Notes: generated by a model from the sequence alone, not told the origin. A stretch of DNA of 64,000 nt from Firmicutes bacterium CAG:631 (GCA_000433015.1 HF997992.1:4362-68361); one strand, 5' to 3'. Positions 44,486-54,578 are shown, counted from the stretch's first letter. Made by a program: numbers and translations.

Positions 44486-46591
44486 TTATACCGATTTACT
44501 TTTAATTTTATTTGCTTCTGTTTCTTTCATTTTTGCAATCAGCATTTTTTTAGCTAATCTTTTGAGTCCTCTAGCTCCATATTGTTTTCCTTCTTGTTGA
44601 GCAGCAATTTCTTTTGCAAGTTCATCTAAACTTGAAAATTCATAATGAGCTTTTTTTGCATATTCTTGTAAGTAATCTTTAGCCAATTGTGTACAAGTAT
44701 TTTGGTCTAATAAGTTAAAATAGACGATACAATCAATGCGATTTAAAAACTCGGGGCGAAAATGATTTTTAACTACTGATTGAATATCATCTTGTGTGAC
44801 TTGGTTGTCTACATATCCAATCTTATTTTTATGAAACATTTTTTCATTAAAACCTAAATTGGATGTCATAATCACAATGGTGTTTTTAAAATCAACCTTT
44901 TTTTTGCTAGACTCATAAAAATAACCTTCATCAAAAACACTTAAAAATATATCCAAAACATCACGATGTGCTTTTTCCACTTCATCTAAAACAACGACAG
45001 AATGCGGATTTTTACGAACATGATCGACTAATAAACTTTGTCTTTCATATCCTACATATCCTGGAGGAGAACCAATTAATTTAGTCACCGAACTGGGTTC
45101 ACTATATTCTGACATGTCTAATTTAATATATTTTTCTTTATTTCCAAAGTAATTTAAGGCGATTTGTTTTGCTGTTTCTGTTTTCCCAACTCCTGTTGGT
45201 CCAACGAATAAGAATACACCTAAAGGTCGATTCTCATCATTAATTCCCATTTCAATATAACTAATTTGCTCAATAATGGTATTAATGGCTTGGTTTTGTC
45301 CAATTAAAATTTGATTTAAACTTTTCTTTAAAACTTGGGCTTTATTTCCTTTTTCAATTTTAACTTTAAACAAATCTTCAATGACATCAATGATATTTTT
45401 TTCTTCTAGTTGTGTTTGTTTTTTATTTTTTGCTCGCACACTAGCAATATCTAAAACATCTATCGCTTTATCAGGAAAATAACGATCACAAACATATAAA
45501 TCACAATAGTTGACAATTTTTTTTAGGATTTCATCGCTGATTGTTAAATGATGAAAAGTTTCAAATTGATTTTTAATTCCTTGTAGAATATGCAACGTTT
45601 GTGTTAACGTTGGTTCTTCAATTTTTACAACTTGAAAGCGTCGTTCTAAAGCTTTTTCTTTTTCAAATATTTTCACATATTCATCATAGGTTGTTGCCCC
45701 AATACAACCAATCTCTCCTTTTGATAAATAAGGTTTTAAAATATTACTAGCATCTATTGCTCCTTCCGCTCCACCTGCACCAATAATGTTATGAATCTCA
45801 TCAATAAACAATAATGCATTTTCATCCTCTTTTACTTTTTTAATAATTTTTTTGAGTTTGTCTTCAAATTCACCTCGATATTTTGTTCCTGCTATAATTC
45901 CAGAAATATCAATTTCATAAATCGTCTTTTCTTTTAGTTCATCAGGGACATGACCGATATTTAATAAATGAGCTAAATATTCAACAATGGCTGTTTTACC
46001 AACACCTGGTTCTCCAATTAAAATGGCATTAGGTTTTTGCTTTCTTAATAATGCTTCAATTAATAGATTTAATTCTTTTTCTCTTTCAATTAAAATTGGT
46101 GGATTTTTTAATGCCTTTGCATTTAAATTAATTAAATCTGGTAGTCCATCAAGCTCGCTTTGTTTTTTGGCTTGCTTTTTTAATTCTTCTACCACTTTTT
46201 TGATAGGAACGTTTGCCTTTTTTAACATTTCCAATGCAATATTTTCTTCCATTTCAAGTAGACAAATACTTAAAGTGTCGATGGAAACGCGATCTTCATT
46301 TCTTTTTTTACCATAAAGAATAGCCGTTTCAATCAACGTTTTCATTGCAAGTGTATATTCCATATAAAAAGGTTGGGTTTGTTTTTGTCCAAACAATTCA
46401 ATTAATTCTTCTTGAAATAAATTTGCTGTCACATGATAACTTTCTAAAATAATTTTAATTTTAGCATCTTTTATTTTTAATAAGGCAAGTAATAGATGTT
46501 CTGTACCAACACTATTGTGACCAAAATCAAAAGCCAAACTTTCTGCCAAAGCAATCGCTCTTTGTGCTTTGTCATTAAATCTACTTAACAT
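44486..46591 (-). CDS. clpC: ClpC-type AAA+ unfoldase lacking the middle domain
   Basis: 701 aa. A Clp-N double repeat (1-~140) and two AAA+ modules: Walker A1 GEPGVGKT (193-200), Walker B1 LLFIDEIHN, Walker A2 GPTGVGKT (464-471), and VVVLDEVEKAH. Only ~30 residues lie between the end of AAA-1 (YFPDKAIDVLD) and AAA-2, so the ClpC M-domain coiled coil that binds adaptors such as MecA is absent. A KIGYVDN loop sits where ClpP-binding I/L-G-F/L loops occur. It would unfold proteins for ClpP, or act as a ClpA-like disassembling machine. No clear CtsR box was found upstream. Confidence 0.9.
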   Translation of the reverse strand: MLSRFNDKAQRAIALAESLAFDFGHNSVGTEHLLLALLKIKDAKIKIILESYHVTANLFQEELIELFGQKQTQPFYMEYTLAMKTLIETAILYGKKRNEDRVSIDTLSICLLEMEENIALEMLKKANVPIKKVVEELKKQAKKQSELDGLPDLINLNAKALKNPPILIEREKELNLLIEALLRKQKPNAILIGEPGVGKTAIVEYLAHLLNIGHVPDELKEKTIYEIDISGIIAGTKYRGEFEDKLKKIIKKVKEDENALLFIDEIHNIIGAGGAEGAIDASNILKPYLSKGEIGCIGATTYDEYVKIFEKEKALERRFQVVKIEEPTLTQTLHILQGIKNQFETFHHLTISDEILKKIVNYCDLYVCDRYFPDKAIDVLDIASVRAKNKKQTQLEEKNIIDVIEDLFKVKIEKGNKAQVLKKSLNQILIGQNQAINTIIEQISYIEMGINDENRPLGVFLFVGPTGVGKTETAKQIALNYFGNKEKYIKLDMSEYSEPSSVTKLIGSPPGYVGYERQSLLVDHVRKNPHSVVVLDEVEKAHRDVLDIFLSVFDEGYFYESSKKKVDFKNTIVIMTSNLGFNEKMFHKNKIGYVDNQVTQDDIQSVVKNHFRPEFLNRIDCIVYFNLLDQNTCTQLAKDYLQEYAKKAHYEFSSLDELAKEIAAQQEGKQYGARGLKRLAKKMLIAKMKETEANKIKSKSV

Positions 46592-46707
46592 TTTCTATCA
46601 CCATCCATTTAAAGTTTCACTACTTTATCATATTATTTTTTGACTATAAATATTATAGGTATTTCTAAAAAAAGTATCGTTTTTTTAAATGGTATTTTTT
46701 GGCAACA

Positions 46708-46735
46708 AAAAAACGTGATAGAAATTCACGTTTAT
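46708..46735 (-). terminator. Intrinsic terminator of the galactosidase/envelope operon
   Basis: 8-bp stem AAACGTGA (46711-46718) / TCACGTTT (46726-46733), then T7 on the minus strand. It follows the epimerase gene. Confidence 0.8.
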
Positions 46736-46742
46736 AATACCA

Positions 46743-47606
46743 TTAGATAACTTCAATGGTATAACTACATTCATATTCTTGACTCGGTTCTACTTCTAAT
46801 AGTCCTTTTTTTTCGATAGGATCAACATATTTTTTTGAAATGCCATTCCATGGTTCAAAGCAAACAAATGGAGCGTCCACATTTAATGGAGCCCAAAATG
46901 CTAATTTTTCAAATTCTTGAAAATAAAATCGTATTTTTTTCGAATTCTTTTTTGATTTTAATTCTACATAGTTTGAAACTAATCCCTTCATTACAAAAGC
47001 ATCAGGATTAAACATTCTATATTTTAAAGGGATTATTTTTTGATGATTTAAAAAAGGCTCCGTTTCAGCAGATAAATAATTTCCATTTAATTTTGTCTTT
47101 TCCACTGTTTCGTCTTTTTCAAATTCAATGTAATAATCTTCATATTTTTCATTAGGGTATAAAGGAACTTTGAAAGCTGGATGTCCTCCGACCATAAAAT
47201 ACATTTTTTGATCTCCTGTGTTTTTAATTTTAAAGGAAACTTCTATAACGTTTTGAAATAAAGTATAAGTAACAAAAAATTGAAAATGAAAAGGATAACT
47301 TTGAAAAGTTTCTTCGTCATCTTCTAATAAATAAGTGATGGAATTAGAAGTTTTGCGATACTCCACAAACTCTTTATTCCTTGCAAAACCATGAGTCGAT
47401 AGATGATATTCTTTATTTTGATAAGTATATTTTTGATCTACAAAACGGCTAATAATAGGAAATAAGATAGGGGAACGTCTACCCCAAAATTGAGGATTTC
47501 CATCATGTAATCGATGAATTTGATCTTGATCAATAATCGTTTGTAATTCTGCACCTAAAGAATTGATTTGAATCGTTAAATAGTCATTTTTTAATGTTTC
47601 AATCAT
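46743..47606 (-). CDS. Aldose 1-epimerase family protein (LacX-like)
   Basis: 287 aa, the size of the LacX/YeaD-like subfamily. Mutarotase-fold landmarks: HDGNPQFWGRRSPILFPIISR (substrate-binding arginines), YHLSTHGFARNKEF (catalytic-type histidine), YFMVGGHPAFKVPL and FVCFEPWNGI (C-terminal glutamate). It interconverts alpha and beta anomers of hexoses. Last gene of the operon, consistent with the alpha-galactosidase and sugar isomerase upstream. Confidence 0.88.
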   Translation of the reverse strand: MIETLKNDYLTIQINSLGAELQTIIDQDQIHRLHDGNPQFWGRRSPILFPIISRFVDQKYTYQNKEYHLSTHGFARNKEFVEYRKTSNSITYLLEDDEETFQSYPFHFQFFVTYTLFQNVIEVSFKIKNTGDQKMYFMVGGHPAFKVPLYPNEKYEDYYIEFEKDETVEKTKLNGNYLSAETEPFLNHQKIIPLKYRMFNPDAFVMKGLVSNYVELKSKKNSKKIRFYFQEFEKLAFWAPLNVDAPFVCFEPWNGISKKYVDPIEKKGLLEVEPSQEYECSYTIEVI

Positions 47607-47618
47607 GGCTGTACTCCT

Positions 47619-47900
47619 TTACATCAAAATTAATGCTGTAATTCCTAAAATTAATGCAATCCCACTGAGTATCATGATAATATAAATTTTTTTATCTTTT
47701 CGTAAATAATAATCCACATGAACAACAGCTATAAATAACAGCATTACTCCAAAAAAAACAAATCGGATAATCAAATTCGTCCCTTGTTTAATTTCTGTTA
47801 ATTGGGGTGATTGAGCGACAATAATTAAAAATATATTAATTAAAATAAAAATGGATAATAAAATAATGTTGCGAATTAAATCTCTTTTTTCTTTTTTCAT
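47619..47900 (-). CDS. Small three-helix membrane protein, unknown
   Basis: 93 aa with three hydrophobic helices (~10-29, ~44-63, ~70-92) separated by short basic loops. No family recognised. It lies one base after the GDPD gene and 12 nt before the epimerase gene, so it is part of the same operon. Confidence 0.65.
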   Translation of the reverse strand: MKKEKRDLIRNIILLSIFILINIFLIIVAQSPQLTEIKQGTNLIIRFVFFGVMLLFIAVVHVDYYLRKDKKIYIIMILSGIALILGITALILM

Positions 47901-47901
47901 T

Positions 47902-48750
47902 TTATAAATCTAAATTTTCAAAAATGACGTTATCACATTCATTTTTTACTTGTTGATACACTTCATCATTTTGAATCGTCCATACAAGTAAAGGGGCTTT
48001 TAAATTTCGCAACACTTTGACTGTATAATAGTTTCTTCCGGGCCAATTATAAGAAATAAAATGGGGTCTCCCAATAAAGTTACTAAATAAATTCGTAAAA
48101 ATAAATCTTCTAATCCATTTAATTTGTTTATTTCCCATGTAATTAAAACATAATTGACCTCGAGGAACTTCAGGAGCATTCTTTTTAAACCATTTTAAAC
48201 TATAAGGATCAAAAGCTTGCATGACATATCTACCCTTATAATTTTTTAAAATCGGATAAGCAGCTTCTTCTAACTTTCCATTTAAGGAATTTTTAAATTC
48301 AATTAAAAGTCCTACTTGATCATGAACCAAATCTAAAAATTCTTGTAATTCCATCATATACTCTTTTCCACCCATTAGTGGACATTTTTTTAATTCTTCT
48401 AATGTCATGTCATAAACTTTTTTATCAATGCCACACATTCTTTTTAAATCTTCATCATGAAAAACAACAACACGATGATCTTTTGTTAAATTTAAATCAA
48501 TTTCAATGGGATATCCCTTTTCGATTGCTCTTAAAAAAGCAACCTTTGAATTTTCTGGAACTTCTTTATTCCCTAAATGATATCCCCGATGCGCAATTGG
48601 TCGCTCTAATAACCACTTAAAATCTTTCAATTCTTTTGTTTTTTTACCAGGAAGAAGCATGATAAACAAAATCAGCATGGTTAAAAGAACAAGGGCTAAT
48701 ACAACGCCAAAAATAATTAATAATATTTCTATAATCCACATTTTTATCAC
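47902..48750 (-). CDS. Membrane-anchored glycerophosphodiester phosphodiesterase
   Basis: 282 aa. One N-terminal transmembrane helix (~6-32), then a GDPD TIM-barrel domain: IAHRGYHLGN (catalytic histidine), EIDLNLTKDHRVVVFHDE (metal acids and second histidine), LLIEFKN, FDPYSLKWF, VWTIQN. It hydrolyses glycerophosphodiesters to glycerol-3-phosphate and an alcohol, or trims lipoteichoic-acid-like polymers. Active site orientation relative to the membrane cannot be fixed from sequence. Confidence 0.88.
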   Translation of the reverse strand: MIKMWIIEILLIIFGVVLALVLLTMLILFIMLLPGKKTKELKDFKWLLERPIAHRGYHLGNKEVPENSKVAFLRAIEKGYPIEIDLNLTKDHRVVVFHDEDLKRMCGIDKKVYDMTLEELKKCPLMGGKEYMMELQEFLDLVHDQVGLLIEFKNSLNGKLEEAAYPILKNYKGRYVMQAFDPYSLKWFKKNAPEVPRGQLCFNYMGNKQIKWIRRFIFTNLFSNFIGRPHFISYNWPGRNYYTVKVLRNLKAPLLVWTIQNDEVYQQVKNECDNVIFENLDL

Positions 48751-48756
48751 GATCCT

Positions 48757-50070
48757 TTATTTATTAAAAACGCTAATTTTATCGAGTAAAGCATAAGATG
48801 GGATTTTAACATTATTTAAATTGATTTGTTTTTGACTTAAACGAATAGTTGGTAAGCATTCTTCAATATTACCAACTAAAGAACCACCAGTTAAAGGAAT
48901 GATGTGTCCTTTTTTTGTGTGATAATAAGCAAAACGAATTTCACTACCAAAATCACCCGTTAATAAATCAACATTAAAATCAGACAAAGATACAATTTCT
49001 AAATAAGGTTTTCCTGTTAAATCCGTCTCATTTGATGTGCCCGGTTCAACAATAAAATTTTGATACTTTCCATTGACGGGCAAATGTAAATATTGAGATT
49101 TTTGGTTAGATCCCCATAAATTTACAACTTTTCCATTTTGAATCATCTTCAAAGACTTTAAAGATACCCCATCATTATCATAAATCGTATTTTTAGAAGA
49201 GCCTGGCAATATCGCTTCTAAAGTAATTGTTAAACGATCGCCACTAGCATCTTTTGGATATAAATCCTTTCCACCATAATAATCAGAATAACGATTATAA
49301 ATAAAATCCACACAGGCTTTATTTACAAAATAGTTAAAGAATTCTTTTAATGCTTCATCTTTAAGCATAACCTTAATCTTTTTATCTTCAATTGATTTTT
49401 GAACGGCTATGGCTCTATTTTTTGCTTCTACTAACAAGTGATTCACAGCTGAAGGAATAAAATCCGTCTTCAAAGCATCAAACTCATAAAAACGATGTAA
49501 TTCAATTTCTTCAGCATCTTGTTGATCTTTCCATGTTACAACAATATCTAATTGTCCATAACTTTTAAAGGAACAAAATTCTTGTTCTAATGAATTTAAA
49601 AAATGAATTTTTTCATAAAAAACATAAATTTCTGATGAATTAACATATCCATGATCAAATTTATCTGCTTCAAAAATATTATCAGCAATTTGAAAACAGA
49701 TATCTTTTAAAGATTTTTCATCAAAGGCTACTTCGCGATTCCCTGTTTTTACAATTTGTTTTTTTACTAAATCATAAGGGGGATTTAAAGATAAACTTGT
49801 AAGCATTTCCATTTCATTTAGTTTATCTTGAATTTCTTGATCCGTCATTGTTGGATGAATAATGCAATGTGCTTCGCCTTGTTGAACTTTGTCATTCATT
49901 CTATATTCTTTATATAAGGTTACTTCATATTCAAGCGTATGAATGGCTCGATTCATATCTAATTCTTGCTTGATAAAAAACAATTGATATCCAAAAGTTT
50001 CTTTTTGTTCAATTTTCCAACCTTTCAACTCGGTCATTTGTGTTAAAAATGCTTTAATTTTTTCTATCAT
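48757..50070 (-). CDS. pmbA: TldE/PmbA-type metalloprotease subunit
   Basis: 437 aa. It has the TldD/PmbA fold (GDFGSEIRFAYYHTKKGHIIPL, LTGGSLVGNIEECLPTI) but no HExxxH, as expected for the non-catalytic partner. It overlaps the TldD gene by 4 nt. Together the pair forms the TldD-TldE heterodimer that degrades unfolded peptides and processes some ribosomally made peptides. Confidence 0.88.
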   Translation of the reverse strand: MIEKIKAFLTQMTELKGWKIEQKETFGYQLFFIKQELDMNRAIHTLEYEVTLYKEYRMNDKVQQGEAHCIIHPTMTDQEIQDKLNEMEMLTSLSLNPPYDLVKKQIVKTGNREVAFDEKSLKDICFQIADNIFEADKFDHGYVNSSEIYVFYEKIHFLNSLEQEFCSFKSYGQLDIVVTWKDQQDAEEIELHRFYEFDALKTDFIPSAVNHLLVEAKNRAIAVQKSIEDKKIKVMLKDEALKEFFNYFVNKACVDFIYNRYSDYYGGKDLYPKDASGDRLTITLEAILPGSSKNTIYDNDGVSLKSLKMIQNGKVVNLWGSNQKSQYLHLPVNGKYQNFIVEPGTSNETDLTGKPYLEIVSLSDFNVDLLTGDFGSEIRFAYYHTKKGHIIPLTGGSLVGNIEECLPTIRLSQKQINLNNVKIPSYALLDKISVFNK

Positions 50071-51488
50071 CCGATATTCACCTTGACCTTTAAATAAGGG
50101 CCTCCATCGACCGTTTTTACTTTTTCTTTATATCCTTTACAACAATAGCCTGATCCAAACAATTCAAAATCATGGCTCGTTAAAGAGGCAGATTGTAAAA
50201 TATCTAAAACATTTCCACTCATATAAATGGGCGAAAAAACTTTAGAAGTCACTTTCCCATCGACAATTTCTTTTCCAATCAATGCAATGGCTTGCATTCC
50301 CCAATTTTTAGGATCTTCCATACCACTATAAGCATTAGAAACTAAAATTCCTTTTTTTATTGTAGCAATCATATCATCTAAATTGCTTTTCCCACGTTCA
50401 AAATAGGTTGTTGTCATTCGAGTATAAGCTTTTCTTTTATAAGATTCTCTTTTCCCGTTTCCAGTAGGCGTAATATTTAATTTTAATGCAGATAATGTAT
50501 CTGCAATTCCTGTTTGCAAAATGCCATTTTTAATAATCAAGGTGTCTTGCGCCAAAATTCCTTCATCATCAAAAAAGTAAGAGGAACTATTTTCAAAAGG
50601 AATTGCGCCATCATGCATATTGATAATTTCAGAAGCCACTCTTTTGCCAAGATATTGTTGTGCTTTTGCTCGATTTTTTACAAACATATCCATTTCAACA
50701 CCATGTCCAAAAGCTTCATGTGCAATAATTCCAGTAATATCGGGTGTCGTAATGATATCATATTCTCCGGCCGAAGGCTTTTCACTATCTAATAAAGCTC
50801 GACCATCTTTAATTAAACCATGAGCTTTTTTATCTAATTCTTTTAAAACTCCTGTAATGGTTACATCAGAAGCACTTTCAAAATTGGTTTTCGTGATATC
50901 ATTTCGATTCAATATGACAGATAATCGCCCATTGGCCCAAAAATAAACTTGCTCTAGTTCTTTTTTAGAAGAAAGAAACATTTTTGATATTGTTAAATAT
51001 TCAATTCTACAACTTGAATGAATCACATATTCGCTTTCTTCAAAAGTATGGTCCACCATTTTTTTACAAAAATGAATTAATTCTTGAAGAGTATATTTTT
51101 TATCTTTATTTAGCTTTGAAAAAGATTCTTTCATTGCTTGTTCTTGAATTAATGGATAATTCGTTTCTTTTAAATAAATGGATTTATCAATGGCATCCTT
51201 AACATCTAATTGTTCTACGATTTGATTAAAAATATCTTTGATATTTCCAGTTTCAAGATGATTAAAAGAATATTCGCTATAATATTTTCCGTTATAAACG
51301 CGAACCACAAATCCTCTTTCTTGTAAAGGATGATCAATAATTTTTTGTTCTTTTTCGCTTACTTCTATGAATTTTCCGACACTATCGCAAGCTAAAATAG
51401 ACACATAAGTGTATTTTGCACTCAACATTTGAATGAGTTTTTGTAAAAGGGGTTTACTTTGCGATAAGTAAGTTGAAAAAGATTCCAT
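50067..51488 (-). CDS. tldD: TldD-type zinc metalloprotease
   Basis: 473 aa from ATG 51488, with GAAGGTG upstream; a longer frame from 51545 overlaps the galactosidase gene and has no ribosome site. The HExxxH zinc motif is HEAFGH (257-262), followed by GVEMDMFVKNRAKAQQYLGK. The C-terminus has IYMSGNVLDIL and GPYLKVKVNIG, typical of TldD. It is the catalytic half of the TldD-TldE protease. Confidence 0.92.
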   Translation of the reverse strand: MESFSTYLSQSKPLLQKLIQMLSAKYTYVSILACDSVGKFIEVSEKEQKIIDHPLQERGFVVRVYNGKYYSEYSFNHLETGNIKDIFNQIVEQLDVKDAIDKSIYLKETNYPLIQEQAMKESFSKLNKDKKYTLQELIHFCKKMVDHTFEESEYVIHSSCRIEYLTISKMFLSSKKELEQVYFWANGRLSVILNRNDITKTNFESASDVTITGVLKELDKKAHGLIKDGRALLDSEKPSAGEYDIITTPDITGIIAHEAFGHGVEMDMFVKNRAKAQQYLGKRVASEIINMHDGAIPFENSSSYFFDDEGILAQDTLIIKNGILQTGIADTLSALKLNITPTGNGKRESYKRKAYTRMTTTYFERGKSNLDDMIATIKKGILVSNAYSGMEDPKNWGMQAIALIGKEIVDGKVTSKVFSPIYMSGNVLDILQSASLTSHDFELFGSGYCCKGYKEKVKTVDGGPYLKVKVNIG

Positions 51489-51501
51489 ATAAACACCTTC
51501 T

Positions 51502-53661
51502 TTAGTTGATTTGTTTGAATTCATACAAAATGCCATGGAAATCATAAGGATGACGCGGTAATAAAATTCCTACATTCATCAATTCTTGTCCAGTATAAAT
51601 TTCTTTTGTTTGTACGTCTTGATACAATTTATTCGCTTGCAAACCTTTTAGTTTTAACCAATCGAATTCATTCGTTGCACCATTTAAAATACGGACATAC
51701 ATGACAAAAACTTGCTTTTTATTTTTACTTACAAAACTCCAAGCACAATCTTTTCCTTCAAATGGATTGCGTAAACGATAAAAATCACTAGAATAAAGAC
51801 ATTTTCTAATTTTTTGATAAAGTTTTGTTTGTTGTTTGACCATTTGACGTTCTTCTTTTGTCAAAACTTGAGGATTGAGTTCATAGCCAAAATTTGCCGA
51901 CATGGCTACAATTCCTCTTGTATAAAAAGGGGTCACTCTCCCCGTTTGATGATTAGGAACAACGGAAACATGTCCAACCATTGTCGTTGGAGGATAAACA
52001 AGAGATGTTCCATATTGAATAAATAAACGTTCAATGGCATCCGTATCATCACTTGTCCATATTTGTGGCGTATAATAAAGAACACCTGGATCGACACGTC
52101 CTCCTCCTCCAGAGCAACCTTCAATTAGGACATGCGGATATTTTGCCGTTAATGTATCTAAAATAAAATACAATCCTAAAACATATTGATGACACAAAGA
52201 TGGATTTTGTGTTTCTGTAATATTTCGATTAAAATCCCATTTAATATAAGAAATAGGAACAGTATCAAGAAGTTGACTTATACTGTCAATAATATATTGA
52301 CAAACTTCTTTTTTAGATAAATCTAAAACAAGTTGGCATCGGGAAACTGCATGTTCTCGATTATCAATGCGAATTGCATATTCTGGATGAGCGCGATATA
52401 AATCACTATCAATGGATATCATTTCTGGTTCAAACCATAATCCAAATTGCATGCCATTTTCTTTAGCCATTTGGGCAACTTTGGTTAATCCACCAGGTAA
52501 CTTTTCAAGATTGACTTTCCAATCTCCTAAGGAACACTCATCATTATTTCTTTTACCAAACCAACCATCATCTAAAACAAAAGTTTCAATTCCTAATCCT
52601 TTTGCTGATTGAATCAAAGCAGCTAATTTTTCTTCGTTAAAGTCAAAATAAGTCGCTTCCCAGTTATTAACAACAATAGGATGATGGTAATGACGTTTAA
52701 TAAGACGTTCATTATATAAATCATGAAAAGTTTGTGACATTCCATTGAGCCCAGTATTGGAATAAACCAAAACGACTTCTGGTGTTTCAAAATTTTCATT
52801 GGGTAACAAATTCCATGAAAAATCAAAAGATCCAAGCCCCATTTGAACACGAGTTGTATCTCTTTGATCCACTTCTATTGCTCCTTCAAAATTACCACTA
52901 TACACAAGATTTACACCATAAACTTCTCCTTGATCTTCGTTAGTATCTTTTCTTAACAAAGCAAAGAAGGGATTTAGCATATGGCTAGACGAACCTCTTC
53001 TACTTTCTATTTTAGTAATTCCGTGCCGCAAAGGTGTAATTTCAATATGGCGTTCCTTACAATGTGTTCCGTGCAATTGTAGAAATTGATATTCTTTATC
53101 GTGCATATCAAAACTACAAGAAACACATTTTTTAATTTTTAAATGCTGATTCCCATGATTTACAAGTTTAACAAATCGTGTTAAAACATTGCGATGATGA
53201 TAAACCGTATAATAAAGACATGCTTCTAATTGTAAAACCTCATCCATTAAATGAATGACTAAAGTTTGCGTTTCATTTTCTTGGCTTTGACAAGAAGGCA
53301 TTCCCTTAATTATTGGTTTTTCATCTAAAATTTCATAACTTTGGTATTTAAAGTCCGTAATTCTTGAACCATTTTCTTGTTCAATCATTACTGCTGGAAT
53401 ACGAAAATCCCCATATCCAAAAGAAGGGAATTCTTGGGGCATCGTATCTAAACTCACACTACGATTTTTAAAAAAAGCCAAAGGTGAAGGCGAAAAACCA
53501 AGTTCTCGTGCTACCATTCGCCGACTCGGATGAACCATTTGAACTTGTTTTCCATAATAAAGATGTGTTATATATTGGTCATATGCAATTCCAATAATGT
53601 AACTATAATCTTTCCCTTCTAAGTGAAAAGTTTTTTCCTTTTCGTTATAAATAATTGGCAT
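51502..53661 (-). CDS. Alpha-galactosidase, GH36
   Basis: 719 aa, usual length. The N-terminal beta-sandwich is followed by a TIM barrel with FVLDDGWFGKRNND, the nucleophile in YIKWDFNRN (D476), EGCSGGGGRVDPG, and the acid/base in WTSDDTDA (D538). No signal peptide, so it is cytoplasmic and acts on imported alpha-galactosides such as melibiose or raffinose-family sugars. No sugar transporter lies beside it in the window. Confidence 0.95.
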   Translation of the reverse strand: MPIIYNEKEKTFHLEGKDYSYIIGIAYDQYITHLYYGKQVQMVHPSRRMVARELGFSPSPLAFFKNRSVSLDTMPQEFPSFGYGDFRIPAVMIEQENGSRITDFKYQSYEILDEKPIIKGMPSCQSQENETQTLVIHLMDEVLQLEACLYYTVYHHRNVLTRFVKLVNHGNQHLKIKKCVSCSFDMHDKEYQFLQLHGTHCKERHIEITPLRHGITKIESRRGSSSHMLNPFFALLRKDTNEDQGEVYGVNLVYSGNFEGAIEVDQRDTTRVQMGLGSFDFSWNLLPNENFETPEVVLVYSNTGLNGMSQTFHDLYNERLIKRHYHHPIVVNNWEATYFDFNEEKLAALIQSAKGLGIETFVLDDGWFGKRNNDECSLGDWKVNLEKLPGGLTKVAQMAKENGMQFGLWFEPEMISIDSDLYRAHPEYAIRIDNREHAVSRCQLVLDLSKKEVCQYIIDSISQLLDTVPISYIKWDFNRNITETQNPSLCHQYVLGLYFILDTLTAKYPHVLIEGCSGGGGRVDPGVLYYTPQIWTSDDTDAIERLFIQYGTSLVYPPTTMVGHVSVVPNHQTGRVTPFYTRGIVAMSANFGYELNPQVLTKEERQMVKQQTKLYQKIRKCLYSSDFYRLRNPFEGKDCAWSFVSKNKKQVFVMYVRILNGATNEFDWLKLKGLQANKLYQDVQTKEIYTGQELMNVGILLPRHPYDFHGILYEFKQIN

Positions 53662-53676
53662 ACTGTTTACTCCAAA

Positions 53677-54516
53677 TTAAAATTTCTTTAAAATATTTTG
53701 AAGATATGCAATGGTATCAATAATATCTCTTTCTTGTTCTTCTCCAGATATTTCTCTTTCAATTGTTAAAGGTCCATTATAGTTTAAAGCATGTAGTTTT
53801 GAAATAATACATTCAAAATCAACACGGCCATGTCCTACCTTTGTTTCATGACCTAATTCATTTCCATTTGTTGGATATAATCCATCCTTAACATGAACTC
53901 CTACAATATATTTTCCAAAGATATCAACAGCATCTTGAGGATTACCTTTACCATACATTAAAAGGTTTGCAGGGTCTAAATTAATACCAATATTGTGGTA
54001 ACCTCTTGCATTTAAATCATCAATACAACGTAAAACTGCAATTGGTGTTTCTTCTCCAGTTTCAAAACAGAATTTGATATTAAGTTTATTGCAATAATCA
54101 GCTACTTCACTGACTGCATCTAAAAAACTATTATATTCTTTTGAATTTGGAATTTCAGGCATAAAACCAACGTGAGTAGTCATATTGTCTACACCAAGCA
54201 TTTTACAAAAATCTGCTTCTTTTTTAAGACAAGCAATGCGTGCTTCTCTCCATTCTTCAGGAACAATACCAATTGTATAAGGACCCATTGTAAAATTCCA
54301 TTCTGTTGGACCAACATTCCATCCTCCCCAAACACCAGAAATGGTCACTCTGTCACCCAAAAGTTCTTTTACTTTTTGAGCATTTTCAGGTGTGCAAATA
54401 TCTGCATTCCAACAATTTAATTGGATTTGTTTCACTCCAATTTTATCCAATCTTTTTGTGCCGTTTGCTAAAATACTTTCTAAACTTTCTATAACGCCAA
54501 TTTTTAAATCATACAT
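53677..54516 (-). CDS. Sugar phosphate isomerase/epimerase (xylose-isomerase-like TIM barrel)
   Basis: 279 aa. AP-endonuclease-2-type barrel with metal ligands visible as CFETGEET, NIGINLDPANLLMYG, VGVHVKDGLYP, VGHGRVDFE and LTIEREISG. It is similar to hydroxypyruvate isomerase/IolE-type enzymes. The substrate is not predictable. First gene of the operon running to 46743, with a palindromic operator candidate just upstream. Confidence 0.85.
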   Translation of the reverse strand: MYDLKIGVIESLESILANGTKRLDKIGVKQIQLNCWNADICTPENAQKVKELLGDRVTISGVWGGWNVGPTEWNFTMGPYTIGIVPEEWREARIACLKKEADFCKMLGVDNMTTHVGFMPEIPNSKEYNSFLDAVSEVADYCNKLNIKFCFETGEETPIAVLRCIDDLNARGYHNIGINLDPANLLMYGKGNPQDAVDIFGKYIVGVHVKDGLYPTNGNELGHETKVGHGRVDFECIISKLHALNYNGPLTIEREISGEEQERDIIDTIAYLQNILKKF

Positions 54517-54559
54517 ATGATATCTCTCCTTTTTTTACCATTTTAAGTTTACCATAATC

Positions 54560-54578
54560 AATATTGTATAACAATATT
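54560..54578. promoter_or_regulatory. Candidate operator palindrome upstream of the isomerase/galactosidase operon
   Basis: Perfect 8-bp arms AATATTGT / ACAATATT around ATA, 44 nt upstream of the isomerase start and 74 nt before the divergent MBL gene. The TTGTATAACAA core resembles operators bound by GntR-family sugar regulators; no regulator gene is adjacent. It could affect either gene. Confidence 0.5.

Noticed and set aside
46592-46742. CtsR operator upstream of clpC
   Set aside because: Only a single GTCAAA-like half site is visible; the tandem heptad pattern is absent.
50514-50823. Plus-strand open frames inside tldD and similar frames elsewhere
   Set aside because: They are antisense to well-supported genes, lack ribosome sites and show no recognisable protein features.
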